Positions 8,994-18,623 are shown, counted from the stretch's first letter. The stretch is 64,000 nucleotides of DNA from Bartonella henselae str. Houston-1 (GCF_000046705.1 NC_005956.1:186001-250000), one strand, 5' to 3'. The notes: generated by a model from the sequence alone, not told the origin. Program-made: numbers and translations.

Positions 8994-9192
8994 CAAGGGC
9001 ATGTTTAGTTTTTTCGTTGGGGTGTGTCCAAATGTTTTTGACAGTGGATGAGACTATTTGGTAAGTTTCAATGCGCTTTGTCAAAGTTATATTACGGTGG
9101 CATAGCTTGGCTAAGACACTATGGCGATCCTCTTTTTGTGTGATTGTCATAAATTTCGCTCCTGCTTAAACGGATGCTGTAACATCCATTTT
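8994..9192 (+). ncRNA. Candidate Brt-type regulatory RNA, copy 2
   Basis: A plus-strand block homologous to 7790-7989. It ends in the same hairpin, GGATG (9172-9176) and CATCC (9183-9187), followed by ATTTT. The stem CATAG (9101-9105) with CTATG (9119-9123) replaces the G-U-containing CGTAG/CTATG of copy 1, so pairing is conserved. It lies about 105 bases before the second HTH gene. The opposite-strand frame at 8851-9150 is open, but its C-terminal third has diverged completely from copy 1. The 5' end is estimated from the roughly 200-nt length expected for Brt RNAs. Confidence 0.42.
9172..9192 (+). terminator. Putative intrinsic terminator/attenuator of RNA copy 2
   Basis: Hairpin GGATG-CTGTAA-CATCC followed by ATTTT, identical in stem and loop to copy 1. 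A second small hairpin, GCCC (9215-9218) with GGGC (9227-9230), follows and is also kept in copy 1 with a G-U pair. Confidence 0.38.
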
Positions 9193-9244
9193 GTGGGGTT
9201 ATGTGTGAATGACCGCCCATTTTAACGGGCGTTAATATAGGAAT

Positions 9245-9283
9245 AAATCAATATAATTATTTAGTCAACAATTATATTGATTT
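9245..9283. promoter_or_regulatory. Large palindrome (14-bp arms), candidate operator of HTH copy 2
   Basis: AAATCAATATAATT at 9245-9258 is the exact reverse complement of 9270-9283, with an 11-base spacer. The right arm ends just before the GGAG ribosome binding site of the second HTH gene. The site is AT-rich and does not resemble the palindrome before HTH copy 1, in line with the two proteins having different DNA-binding domains. An RNA hairpin hiding the ribosome binding site is another reading. Confidence 0.5.
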
Positions 9284-9296
9284 TGGAGTGGTTTTT

Positions 9297-9839
9297 TTGG
9301 CACGTCCGGAAACAGAACCTAAAACTGAACTAGCAAAACGTTTTCGTGAAGTGCGGCGCATACTTGGTTTTACGGAGCGTAAACAGTTTGCTGAACATCT
9401 TGGTGTAACTGCTGGTTCCATAGGAACTTATGAAACTGGTGTAAGTGAACCTACCGCTTCTGCTCTCTCTAAATACCAAGAAATTTGTGGTGTTTCCTTA
9501 GATTGGCTTGTAACTGGCAATGGGGAGATGTTTACAGACATGGCGAAGGCGAAAGCAGCGGGTTTTAAACCGCAGGCGATTCCTGCTGGTCTTATGAAAC
9601 GGCTTGGTCATTTGGCTTATACGACTTATCATGATGCAAAAATAACACTTCCTCCTGAAGATGTAGCAGAATTAGCGGCAGGGCTTTATGGAAAGTTGCA
9701 AGAGCTTATTCACAACATTAACGATATGGAAGAAGTTGAGGCAACTTTGCCTCTTTTAAAACTTCATTTAAAACGTCAAATCGAAGTTGAAAAAGCACAC
9801 CGAGCAATCCCAGGGAATACTGCTAACAGCTCAGATTGA
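9297..9839 (+). CDS. XRE-family HTH transcriptional regulator, copy 2
   Basis: A 180-residue paralogue of the regulator at 8092. Its N-terminal helix-turn-helix (RFREVRRILGFTERKQFAEH ... IGTYETGVSEPT) is clearly different, while from TGNGEMF onward the two proteins differ at only four of about 95 positions. I start at TTG 9297, with GGAG at 9285-9288 about 8 nt upstream and homology to the TTG-GCA start of copy 1. A GTG at 9288 is in frame but overlaps the Shine-Dalgarno sequence. It ends with 12 extra residues (RAIPGNTANSSD). It is the last gene before the first BadA-like adhesin, separated by 1.1 kb, so control of the adhesin is plausible but not shown. Confidence 0.77.
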   Translation: MARPETEPKTELAKRFREVRRILGFTERKQFAEHLGVTAGSIGTYETGVSEPTASALSKYQEICGVSLDWLVTGNGEMFTDMAKAKAAGFKPQAIPAGLMKRLGHLAYTTYHDAKITLPPEDVAELAAGLYGKLQELIHNINDMEEVEATLPLLKLHLKRQIEVEKAHRAIPGNTANSSD

Positions 9840-10975
9840 GAAGTACATATTTTTTATAATGTCTGCGTGCTAAGTCAAGAGTCTATAACATATCATTTAG
9901 GGGGAGTATCTTATTTTATTCGTATAGAAAATCCAGAAAGAGTGTAGTCTGTCTATAGAAAATGTTTCTAAAGCATTTTTCATATAATTTCCTTTAATAT
10001 TAATTTACGAGAGAAATTTCATCCTTGATGAAGATAAAGCCGTTTATAAAAAGAGTTGCGGCTTGTGTACAAGCTAATAAATGGAAAATTTTTTTCAAAA
10101 AAAGATGATATTTATAGCACGAATCCTGAAACATTCTTTGGATGAAGAAAATGATACTGATAACACTGAAAATATAACTGGTTATTGGGGGAAAGAATTA
10201 AAAATAGCTCTTTTTCGTTTAGTGGTGTTCTATAAAATCCATACAGCAATGAAAATGATTATGGCAGCAATTTGATTGCCATAGATGAATGAAGTTCAAA
10301 AGACATAAAGGTAGAGCAGGACAAAAGAAATTTTATAGAACTTTTATCTTTTTCATGAAGAGCATGGAATTAAAAGAGCGAAATTTTTCTTTAGAAATCG
10401 CTGAATTATGTTGGTAAAGCTTCCTACAAAAAGAACATATTGTATTATAAGCATGTTATTTTATAGTGAATAATGTTTTTATCATGATAAGCATTCTTTT
10501 TTACATTGTGTAAGAATTTTAAAAAATTTATAAGTTTATGTTTATAAGAACAGTTATCATAAAATACCTCTCTTTAGATTTATTGGAAAGTATTTTTGCA
10601 AATTTATGAAAAATTATTTTTCATACTCTTGCCATTTTTATTGTGCGCTTTATCTGAAAGATAGAATTGCTCTTTCATGAAGCTATTTTTGTTATGAAAT
10701 GAATCACGATTTTTTGGATGGAGATTATGTAATATTCTTAAAGCTTGTGTTTTGCTTTATTTTTTAGCTTGAATCCCTCTAGCTAAAAGGGTTGGGGACT
10801 TTTCTAGATTCAATGTTTTTGCAGAGACTTTAGGATGATGCCGTAGTGAATATCGGTATCACGGGGGGATAGATTTTATCTTTATTTGTTGGTTTTTGGG
10901 GTGCGCGAACAGGGGTTTTGCCATGAGAGTTTTTGCGCCTTGTGATGCTATTGGACTCTGTTGGAGGAGGTTCTT
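9840..10975. other. Long intergenic leader before the first adhesin gene
   Basis: About 1.1 kb, strongly AT-rich until about 10740 and less so after that. A 64-codon open frame at 10081-10275 has no motif or ribosome binding site and I do not call it. The last 250 bases contain GC-richer runs (ACGGGGGGAT near 10860, GGGGTGCGCGAACAGGGG near 10898) and probably form the promoter and 5' untranslated region of the adhesin. No intact promoter could be assigned with confidence. Confidence 0.4.
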
Positions 10976-13900
10976 ATGAAAAAATTATATTCAACACAAA
11001 ATTGGGCTAAAGCTGTCTCATTGGGAACAGCAATGGCAGCGCTTTTATCGAGTGTCTCTCCTGTTTTCGCTGCTAATCTTGCGATAAGAGGCGGGGTTAT
11101 TGAGAGTACAGGTGCTGCCAGTGTATCGTATCAATTTGGTAGTCATGGCAGTATTGTTTTTGCTGGTGATGATGACTTTTGTGGTGTGGATAATGTTGTT
11201 GGTCGTGGGGGTAAGCAACAGGAGAGTCTTAATAATAAAATAACTGCAGAACAACAGTATGAAAATTTCATCAATAACCAAGCAGATAACAACGGTCGTC
11301 ATCCTTATGGCACGACCACTAAAAAGGTTACCTGGCAAAGTGAGGGTATTTTAACCCCAGAAGGTGCTTATATGGGAACAAACACTGGAGGATCTCCAAA
11401 TATTATGCCTGAAGCTTATGGTGTTTATTCTTTTGTAACCGGTTGTGGAGCTGCGGCAACAGGGAATTATTCAACAGCATTTGGTGCTGGTGCAACTACA
11501 AAGGCTGGTGGAGCACAAGCTTTTGGTGTTTCTGCACTTGCAAGCGGAAAAGCAAGTGTTGCCATGGGTGTTAGTTCAGAAGCATCAGGGGATTCTGCGG
11601 TTGCTATTGGTGGACTTGCAACCGCTTCTGGTAAAAGTAGTATTGCTTTAGGAACAAAGACAAAAGCAGAAAAAAATTATGCAATTGCTATAGGTTTAGA
11701 AGCTGAAGCTAAAGCTTCGGGATCTATTGCGATAGGTAGTAGGAATTCTGACAGAACCGAAGAAGATCCTAACAGAAGAGTAATAGCAGAGGCTGAAAAT
11801 GCAATTGCTATAGGTACACATACTTACGCTAAAATGGATGATACTGTTGCTATTGGTGCAAATGCACAGGCACTTGTCAAGGATGGTGTTGCGGTAGGTG
11901 GGGCATCTGTCTCTCGTGTTGAAAAGGGTGTTTTTGGTTACGATCCTGCAGCAAATGCTCCGATAACAGATAGTAGTATAGCATGGAAAAGTACTGCAGG
12001 GGCTTTTAGTGTTGGTGATGTTAATGGGCAGATAACTCGGCAAATTACAGGGGTTGCTGCTGGTACTAACGATACTGATGCTGTGAATGTAGCACAATTA
12101 AGAGCTATGAAAGATGTGGTAGCAGGGGCTTGGAAAATTTCTGCTAACGATACAGATCCTACAAATGTTAATCCAAGCGATACAGTAGATTTTTCAGTGA
12201 AAAATAGTGACGCAGGAAAAGATAACTTAACGATTGCAAAAAATACTGTAGATAATAAGCATAAAATTGAATTCACTTTGAATGATAATCTTAAGTTAAC
12301 GAGCGTCACAACAGGTCAAAACTCTATGAGTGAGGATGGCTTTATATTTGCTAATGGGGCCAAAATAACTGTGGATGGTATTGATGCTGGCGATAAAGTA
12401 ATCACAGGAGTGAAAGCCGGAGAAGATGATACTGATGCAGTGAATTTCAAGCAGCTGAAGGAATTTACATCAGGAATTAAAGGAGGCGGTTGGAAGCTTT
12501 CTGTGAATGGTGCGGATACTACAGATGTTAAGGCAAACAGCACAGTGGATCTTTTTGCCGTTAAGCATAAAGATGATGATGGCAGCGACACTGATAATGC
12601 AAACATTAGAATTGTGAAAGACGAAAACAATAAAGTATCTTTTGACTTAAATGACTATATTAAAGTGAATCGTGTAGAAACAGGAATAACCTCTTTAAGT
12701 AACGCAGGTTTAATGATTAAAGATGGTCCAAGGGTAACAAAAGGAGGTATTCATGCTGGGGGCAAGCAGATTACAGGAGTAGCAGAGGGGACTAAAGATG
12801 CTGATGCAGTGAATTATAAACAGCTGAAAGAGATAAGAGATGCTGCTACAACGCATTGGCAGCTTTCTGTTAATGGTGGAAATGGTATATCTATTGGACA
12901 AAACGATACAGTGAACTTACAGTCAGCTGGCAAAGAAGGTAGCCAGAATATCAAGATTGTAGGAGATAATGACCGCAATGTAACATTTGATTTAGCTGAT
13001 AATATTACAGTGACGAGTGTTACCGCAGGCAGAAGCAAGATGAGTGATGATGGCTTTTTGTTTGATGGTGATAAGGGACCAAGGATAACTATTGATGGTA
13101 TTTCTGCTGGTAAGAAAAAGATTACAGAGGTTGAAAAGGGGACTGACAATACAGATGCAGTGAATGTTGCCCAGCTGAATGAGGTGAGAGAATTGATATC
13201 GGAAGCAGGAGGTTGGAAGCTTTCTGTCAATGGTACAGATACTATAAATGTTAAGGCTGGAAGTACAGTGGATCTTTTTGCAGTTAAGCAGAAAGAGGAT
13301 GATAATAATGAAAGTGAGAACACAAATATAAAAATTGTCAAAAGCAGGGACAATAAAGTATCCTTTGATTTAAGTGAATATATTAAAGTTGGTCGTGTAG
13401 AAACGGGGCTGAGCAGCATGAGTAATGCCGGTTTCATGATCAAGGATGGTCCAAATATGACCAAGGGTGGCATTAATGCTGCCAATACAAAAATTACAGG
13501 AGTACAAAAGGGTACTAATGAGAATGATGCAGTAAATGTTGCACAGTTGAACGAAGTAAAAAATCAGATAGCCGGAAATAGCCTCGTTAAATGGGATGAA
13601 GAGGAGCAGCTTATCACTGTTGGTAAGGAAAAAGAAGGCACCAAAATTAATATTGCAAATATTAACAATCAAAATCGAGTTATTTCTGGTGTTGCTGATG
13701 GTGGCCTCGGTGAGGATTCAAAAGATGCAATCAATGGTAGCCAAATTAACAAAATATCTGGAGATGTTGCGAAATATTTTGGTGGAGATGCAGCATTTGA
13801 AAATGGCACTTTTGTAGGTCCAAGATATAATTTATCCTTTGTTTCTGCGGATGGTAGTATAGAACAGAAAGTCTTTGAAAATGTTGGTGATGCTTTGACA

Positions 13901-16156
13901 GGGCTTGATGCGAATGTCAAAAATGTAAATAGTCGTCTAACATATGTAGATAATAAATTTGATCAGAAATTTGCTGATTTTTCTAAAGATGCTTTACTGT
14001 GGAGTGATGAGGAAAAAGCTTTTGTTGCACTTCATGGAGAAGGGCGTAAAACAAACAGCAAGATTACGTTTTTGAAGGATGGCGATATTGATGTTAACTC
14101 AACAGATGCCATAAATGGTTCGCAACTCTTTAAGACCAATCAAACAGTTGCTAATCTCATTGAGACTTTAAATGGTGTACATAAAGATATATCAAAATAT
14201 TTTGGCGGTGGTGCAGACGTGATTGCTGGTAAGGCTCCAACTTATATTATTCAGAATAATAAATATAATGATGTTGGATCTGCTTTTAATGAGATTGATG
14301 CTTCTATCACAGATATTCATAATCAGATTAACAGTGTGACAAGCAATAGTCTTGTTAAATGGGTTGATGGGCAGAATCTGATCACTATTGGTGCGCAAAA
14401 AGGTGGTACAAAAATCAGTATTGCCAATAGTAACGGCAGTGATCGAACAATTTCCGGTGTGAAGGCAGCAGAGCTTAAAGAAAATTCAACTGAAGCTGTA
14501 AATGGTTCACAGCTCTTCACTACTAATCAAACTGTTTCTAATCTCATTAATACTTTAAATGATGTACATGAGAATATATCGAATTATTTTGGTGGTGGTG
14601 CAAATGTACTTGATGGTTTAGCACCGACCTATGTTATTAGTGGTGAAACATACCGTGATGTTGGTTCTGCTTTCACTGGTGTAAATATTTCCATTAAAAA
14701 TCTTGATGATAAGATTATTGAAATGAAGGAAAATAACCTTGTACAACAAGAAGGAATTTCAGGTGTTATCACCATTGGTGCCAAAACAGCTGGAACTAAA
14801 ATTAGTGTTGCAGGCGTTGGCGGTTTAGGACGTACTATTTCTGGTGTGAAAGCGGCGGAGAATGGTGATGAAGCTGTTAACAAAGACCAACTTGATAAAA
14901 GTATAAAAGGTATTTCTAAAGATGCCTTACTTTGGAGCGAAGATGAGCAGGCGTTTGTTGCACTTCATGAAAAAGATGGAAAGAAAACGAAGAGCAAACT
15001 TAAGTCTCTTTTGGATGGTAACATTTCTAAAGGTTCCACGGATGCTATTACGGGTAATCAGCTTTATGTCATGAGCAACAAGCTTGCTGCTTATTTTGGC
15101 GGTGGTGCTAAGTATGAGAATGGCAAATGGACGGCGCCTAGTTTTGAGATTGTTCAAGTTGACGCGAATGGTCGAATTGTTAAGAATAGCTATAATACAG
15201 TTGCTGAGGCTTTTGATGGTATTAATAGCGGCATGTCAAATATTAATAACCGTATTGATGATGTCATCAATAAGGTCGATTCAGATGCTTTAAAGTGGAA
15301 TAAGGATAAAAATGCTTATGATGCTGGTCGCAATGGTCAACCAAGTAAGATTATCAATGTAGTCGATGGTAAAATTGCAGAAGGTTCTAAAGACGCAGTG
15401 AATGGTGGACAACTTTGGAAAACCAATGAGCGTGTTACAAAGGTTGAAAATCGTGTTACGGATGTTGAAAATCATGTTAAGATTATCGACAAAAAAGTTG
15501 ATAACATTTCCAATACGATTGCCGATATTGGTGACACGGTTATCAACATTGAAAACAAAGTTGATACTATTGATAATAAGGTTAACAACATTGCTGAGGA
15601 TGCTGTTCGATATGACAGAGATGAAAAAGGTCAAAAAACCAATAAAATCACTTTGAAAGGTGGCGATCCGAGTGAGCCTGTTATGATTGATAATGTAGCT
15701 GATGGTAAAATTGAAAAAGGTTCGAAAGAAGCTGTAAATGGTGGGCAGCTCCATGATTACACCAAAGAACAAATGAAAATCGTTCTTGATGAATCAAAGC
15801 ACTACACAGATCAACGGGTGAACAATATCGTTATCGATGCGATTGACGATGCCGTTGAACGTGCTAATAACTATACCAATATGAAGTTTGAGGCTTTAAA
15901 TTATAGCATAGAAAATGTGCGAAAAGAAGCAAGACAGGCAGCAGCTATTGGTTTAGCAGTATCCAACTTACGCTACAATGATACACCTGGAAAATTAAGT
16001 GTTGGATTTGGTAGCGGCTTATGGCGTAGTCAATCTGCATTTGCCTTTGGTGCTGGTTATACATCTGAGAGTGGATCTATTCGATCGAATCTATCTATCA
16101 CTACTTCTGGTGGGCATTGGGGTATAGGTGCGGGATTCAATATGACACTGAACTGA
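10976..16156 (+). CDS. Trimeric autotransporter adhesin, BadA/Vomp family (1726 aa)
   Basis: A surface adhesin of the type Vc secretion class. Three chains form a head, neck, stalk and outer-membrane barrel that mediates host-cell and matrix binding and autoaggregation. The start at 10976 follows GGAGGAGG by 6 nt. A signal peptide (about residues 1-32, ending PVFA) is followed by the Bartonella head signature GSHGSIVFAGDDDFCG and YadA-like head repeats (AVAIGGLATASGKSSIALG). Then come neck motifs such as DAVNVAQL repeated along a long stalk, a coiled-coil segment around residues 1485-1540 (KVENRVTDVENHV), and a C-terminal YadA anchor (last about 72 residues, GLAVSNLRYNDTPG to the end). The frame is intact throughout. 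It is much shorter than B. henselae BadA and closer to Vomp proteins. It is first in an array of three related genes. Confidence 0.93.
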   Translation: MKKLYSTQNWAKAVSLGTAMAALLSSVSPVFAANLAIRGGVIESTGAASVSYQFGSHGSIVFAGDDDFCGVDNVVGRGGKQQESLNNKITAEQQYENFINNQADNNGRHPYGTTTKKVTWQSEGILTPEGAYMGTNTGGSPNIMPEAYGVYSFVTGCGAAATGNYSTAFGAGATTKAGGAQAFGVSALASGKASVAMGVSSEASGDSAVAIGGLATASGKSSIALGTKTKAEKNYAIAIGLEAEAKASGSIAIGSRNSDRTEEDPNRRVIAEAENAIAIGTHTYAKMDDTVAIGANAQALVKDGVAVGGASVSRVEKGVFGYDPAANAPITDSSIAWKSTAGAFSVGDVNGQITRQITGVAAGTNDTDAVNVAQLRAMKDVVAGAWKISANDTDPTNVNPSDTVDFSVKNSDAGKDNLTIAKNTVDNKHKIEFTLNDNLKLTSVTTGQNSMSEDGFIFANGAKITVDGIDAGDKVITGVKAGEDDTDAVNFKQLKEFTSGIKGGGWKLSVNGADTTDVKANSTVDLFAVKHKDDDGSDTDNANIRIVKDENNKVSFDLNDYIKVNRVETGITSLSNAGLMIKDGPRVTKGGIHAGGKQITGVAEGTKDADAVNYKQLKEIRDAATTHWQLSVNGGNGISIGQNDTVNLQSAGKEGSQNIKIVGDNDRNVTFDLADNITVTSVTAGRSKMSDDGFLFDGDKGPRITIDGISAGKKKITEVEKGTDNTDAVNVAQLNEVRELISEAGGWKLSVNGTDTINVKAGSTVDLFAVKQKEDDNNESENTNIKIVKSRDNKVSFDLSEYIKVGRVETGLSSMSNAGFMIKDGPNMTKGGINAANTKITGVQKGTNENDAVNVAQLNEVKNQIAGNSLVKWDEEEQLITVGKEKEGTKINIANINNQNRVISGVADGGLGEDSKDAINGSQINKISGDVAKYFGGDAAFENGTFVGPRYNLSFVSADGSIEQKVFENVGDALTGLDANVKNVNSRLTYVDNKFDQKFADFSKDALLWSDEEKAFVALHGEGRKTNSKITFLKDGDIDVNSTDAINGSQLFKTNQTVANLIETLNGVHKDISKYFGGGADVIAGKAPTYIIQNNKYNDVGSAFNEIDASITDIHNQINSVTSNSLVKWVDGQNLITIGAQKGGTKISIANSNGSDRTISGVKAAELKENSTEAVNGSQLFTTNQTVSNLINTLNDVHENISNYFGGGANVLDGLAPTYVISGETYRDVGSAFTGVNISIKNLDDKIIEMKENNLVQQEGISGVITIGAKTAGTKISVAGVGGLGRTISGVKAAENGDEAVNKDQLDKSIKGISKDALLWSEDEQAFVALHEKDGKKTKSKLKSLLDGNISKGSTDAITGNQLYVMSNKLAAYFGGGAKYENGKWTAPSFEIVQVDANGRIVKNSYNTVAEAFDGINSGMSNINNRIDDVINKVDSDALKWNKDKNAYDAGRNGQPSKIINVVDGKIAEGSKDAVNGGQLWKTNERVTKVENRVTDVENHVKIIDKKVDNISNTIADIGDTVINIENKVDTIDNKVNNIAEDAVRYDRDEKGQKTNKITLKGGDPSEPVMIDNVADGKIEKGSKEAVNGGQLHDYTKEQMKIVLDESKHYTDQRVNNIVIDAIDDAVERANNYTNMKFEALNYSIENVRKEARQAAAIGLAVSNLRYNDTPGKLSVGFGSGLWRSQSAFAFGAGYTSESGSIRSNLSITTSGGHWGIGAGFNMTLN

Positions 16157-16189
16157 TAATAAACAAAACACTTGAGTAAAAATTTCATT

Positions 16190-16225
16190 CACCCTTGTTT
16201 TATGAGGCAGGGGTGGATTATTTTT
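16190..16225 (+). terminator. Rho-independent terminator of the first adhesin gene
   Basis: CACCCTTG (16190-16197) pairs with CAGGGGTG (16208-16215) over 8 bp with one G-U. The loop is 10 bases and is followed by GATTATTTTT. It lies 34 bases after the adhesin stop codon. Confidence 0.75.
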
Positions 16226-17432
16226 ATGTCTGTAAAAAATACGCATATGTAATTTTAAAAATATATAATTATAAATAAGGGTCTAAAAAACAGAAAAAAC
16301 CTATATTCTCATTAAAGAAAACGAAATTTATAAGAAATACAATTTTTTAATAAATTACACGTTCATTATTTTCTGCTTTAAAATTTTAATGCTAAGCAGC
16401 TTTGAGTATTTTGTAGATAGAAAAAATCAGTTCTCCTTTACTCTCCATAAAATTGTAAATTTACTACCAACCCTCTGGTGGAGAAAAATATGTTTTTAAA
16501 TATATTTTTATTTCTTTACTAAAGAGATGATAAAAATGATATGCTACATTCGCTAACAATAATTTAAATTTTCGTGTTATTGTTTGTCTTTTATGATGGT
16601 ATTTTCATAGGTTTAGCAGTTGCTATAATCTTGTTGAGTATTGCTCTTGGAAGTTTTGTTGGGATTATGGGAGGAAAGAGTGTAAGTACATCTATGTTTA
16701 CAAACAAATAAGAGCCAACATCAAATAATAACAATTGAGTGTTCATTATATGCTGAAGGCAATGCAAAATTATAGTGTTGATGACGAAACACGATTCTCT
16801 GGTATTTTGGCGCTTGAAGGAGGGCAATAAAGGTAATAAAGTTTTTTTTACTTACTGGAAAAGTTAAGGCTGCATTTAATAGTTACATGTAGTTCACTCA
16901 AACATGCACGTGTTATTGGTGATACTCGTTAAAACAGCAATACGCATTCTAATTTTAATAGTTCAGGAAAGAAATAAGGCATAAGCATAGGATTTAGGGA
17001 TTAACAATAATGCCCCATTGTGTATTTTCAGGAAAAACCACCAGTCTTATAATATTGACTTATTTCACTCATAAAAACATCTTTCTTTAGCACTTTGCTA
17101 AAAAAAGAGAATACCCTTTTAAAATTCTAGTACTGACTCTCTAAATAAAAAGTGATGAATTAAAAACTAAGAAAATAGTATTCCATTTGCAAAAAAATAA
17201 CCAATAAGTTAAGAATTAAGCAAATTTTAACAAATACACAAAAGTACAAATCCCCTTTCCTTAAGAAAAGCAAAACACACTTACTTTAACATTTAAAAAT
17301 ATAAAATTTTTACCTTTTTAATTACGTTCTAAATTTTTGATATGTTAGAAAAAACTACATTTAAGAATTCACCAAGCACTTAAATATGTCTTTTGTGTTT
17401 ATATTAAAATTTTTTTCATTGGGAAATTTGTT
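16226..17432. other. Intergenic region between adhesin gene 1 and the adhesin remnant
   Basis: About 1.2 kb of AT-rich DNA without a supportable gene. Short plus-strand fragments such as FIGLAVAIILLSIALGSFVG near 16606-16665 look like leftover coding sequence but are broken by stops. The last roughly 50 bases before 17433 resemble the leader in front of the giant adhesin (a TTTTTTTCATTGG(G/A) run then ATGAAAAAA), so the remnant kept its ancestral 5' end. Confidence 0.4.
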
Positions 17433-18621
17433 ATGAAAAAAAATATATATAAAATTAGTAGGGAATGATTTAAAATTCTTTCATTTTACTTTTATTAGAA
17501 TTCTGTCATTGTCTTCAATAGCTGCACTTTTGTCGAGTATTTCTCCTATTTTTTCAAAAAATCTTGATTCAAGAGAAGGAGTTTCTACAAATATAAAGAG
17601 CGTTGCTGTAGTTTATTCCCAAAATGTTATCTCTGTTTATGATGCTTCTATCGGTTGTTTGGGGACTCTTGATGTACAAAAAGATAAGTATGTAGCAATG
17701 CTGAATATGGCACTGGCACCAGAAGTTAATACTTTGAACGACTATGCAAATTTTTTAATCAGAACCCTTTTTGATGTGAGCGGTGATAATTTTGTTGTAA
17801 ATACTCTTATAGCAGATGGCAGTAACCGATCGAAAAGAGCGGTATGTATAAAGTAAAAAAAGAAACAATCTATCATCAGTCTGCAGTTGTTTATTCGAAA
17901 TAATTTGTCTCCTCAACAGCTTAAACAAAATGATGAAGATACAAGGGATTATTAATGTGTCTAATACCAGTGATTCATTCTCAAAAATGCAACGTAATGT
18001 ATCGAGAAACAGTGTCATTTTTGGTAATAATGTTAATGCAAAAGTCGTTGGCAGTGTTGTTATTGGCTCTAAGGCAGAGGTGTTTTAAAACGAAGAGATG
18101 CTGATGGTAAGAAAACGAATAAGGTCACGTTAGTAGGTGGGAGTGAAAGTGAGCCAGTATTGATAGACAATGTAGCAGATGGTAAAATTGAAGCAGACTC
18201 TAAGCAGGCAGTCAATGGAGGTCAGTTGCGTGATTATACTGAGCAACAGATGAAGATAGTGCTTGATGATGCGAAGAAATATACGGATGAGCAGGTCAAG
18301 GATAGAGTAAGCAATGGAGTTAATGAAGCGAAATCTTATACGGATATGAAGTTTGAAACGTTAAGCTACGTGGTTGAGGATGTTCGGAAAGCAGCAAGAC
18401 AGGCGGTAGCTATGGGTTTGGCAGTGTCCAACTTACGTTACTATGATATACCGGGATCTTTAAGTCTTTCATTTGGTACGGGTATATGGCGTAATCAGTC
18501 TGCATTTGCTATTGGTGTTGGTTATACATCTGAAGATGGCAATATTCGTTCTAATTTATCTATCACGAGTGCTGATAGTCATTGGGACATAGGAGCTGGC
18601 TTAAGAATAAAGCTGAATTGA
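17433..18621 (+). pseudogene. Adhesin remnant: broken BadA/Vomp gene with an intact anchor
   Basis: A third, gutted member of the adhesin family. ATG at 17433 reads only 11 codons before a stop. A signal-peptide-like segment (SIAALLSSISPIFS) and degenerate head follow in another frame (17509-17856). One head repeat (SVIFGNNVNAKVVGSVVIGS) is readable near 18012-18072. From about 18090 to 18621 a clean frame encodes the last stalk segment and the whole YadA anchor (GLAVSNLRYYDIPG ... AGLRIKLN). Almost the whole head and stalk are deleted. The anchor coding DNA is very similar to that of the giant adhesin downstream, pointing to recent duplication or gene conversion. It resembles the truncated bad/vomp relatives seen beside badA in other Bartonella. 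The 3' open frame (from 18160) could in principle make a 153-residue anchor-only protein. Confidence 0.82.
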
Positions 18622-18623
18622 TA

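Larger units (their letters stand above)
8768..9840 (+). repeat. Duplicated regulatory unit, copy 2
   Basis: The second copy of the unit at 7563-8613, in the same orientation and separated from it by about 155 bases. It carries the same RNA-like block, terminator hairpin and regulator C-terminal coding region, but a different DNA-binding domain and a different palindrome before the gene. The minus-strand reading frame at its left edge is broken after the first codons. Confidence 0.8.

Noticed and set aside
8851..9150. Minus-strand open frame of 99 codons beside HTH copy 2
   Set aside because: Same reasoning; in addition its C-terminal third is unrelated to copy 1, so there is no sign of a conserved protein.
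10081..10275. Open frame of 64 codons before the first adhesin
   Set aside because: No ribosome binding site, no motif and composition like the surrounding AT-rich spacer.
11045..15772. Many minus-strand open frames inside the first adhesin gene
   Set aside because: They are antisense shadows of the repetitive, codon-biased adhesin coding sequence and have no start signals or families. The same applies to those inside 19378-28488.
16590..17000. Fragments resembling filamentous haemagglutinin repeats
   Set aside because: Short phrases such as SSGKK-GISIGF are separated by stops in several frames and are too short and common in composition to support a call.
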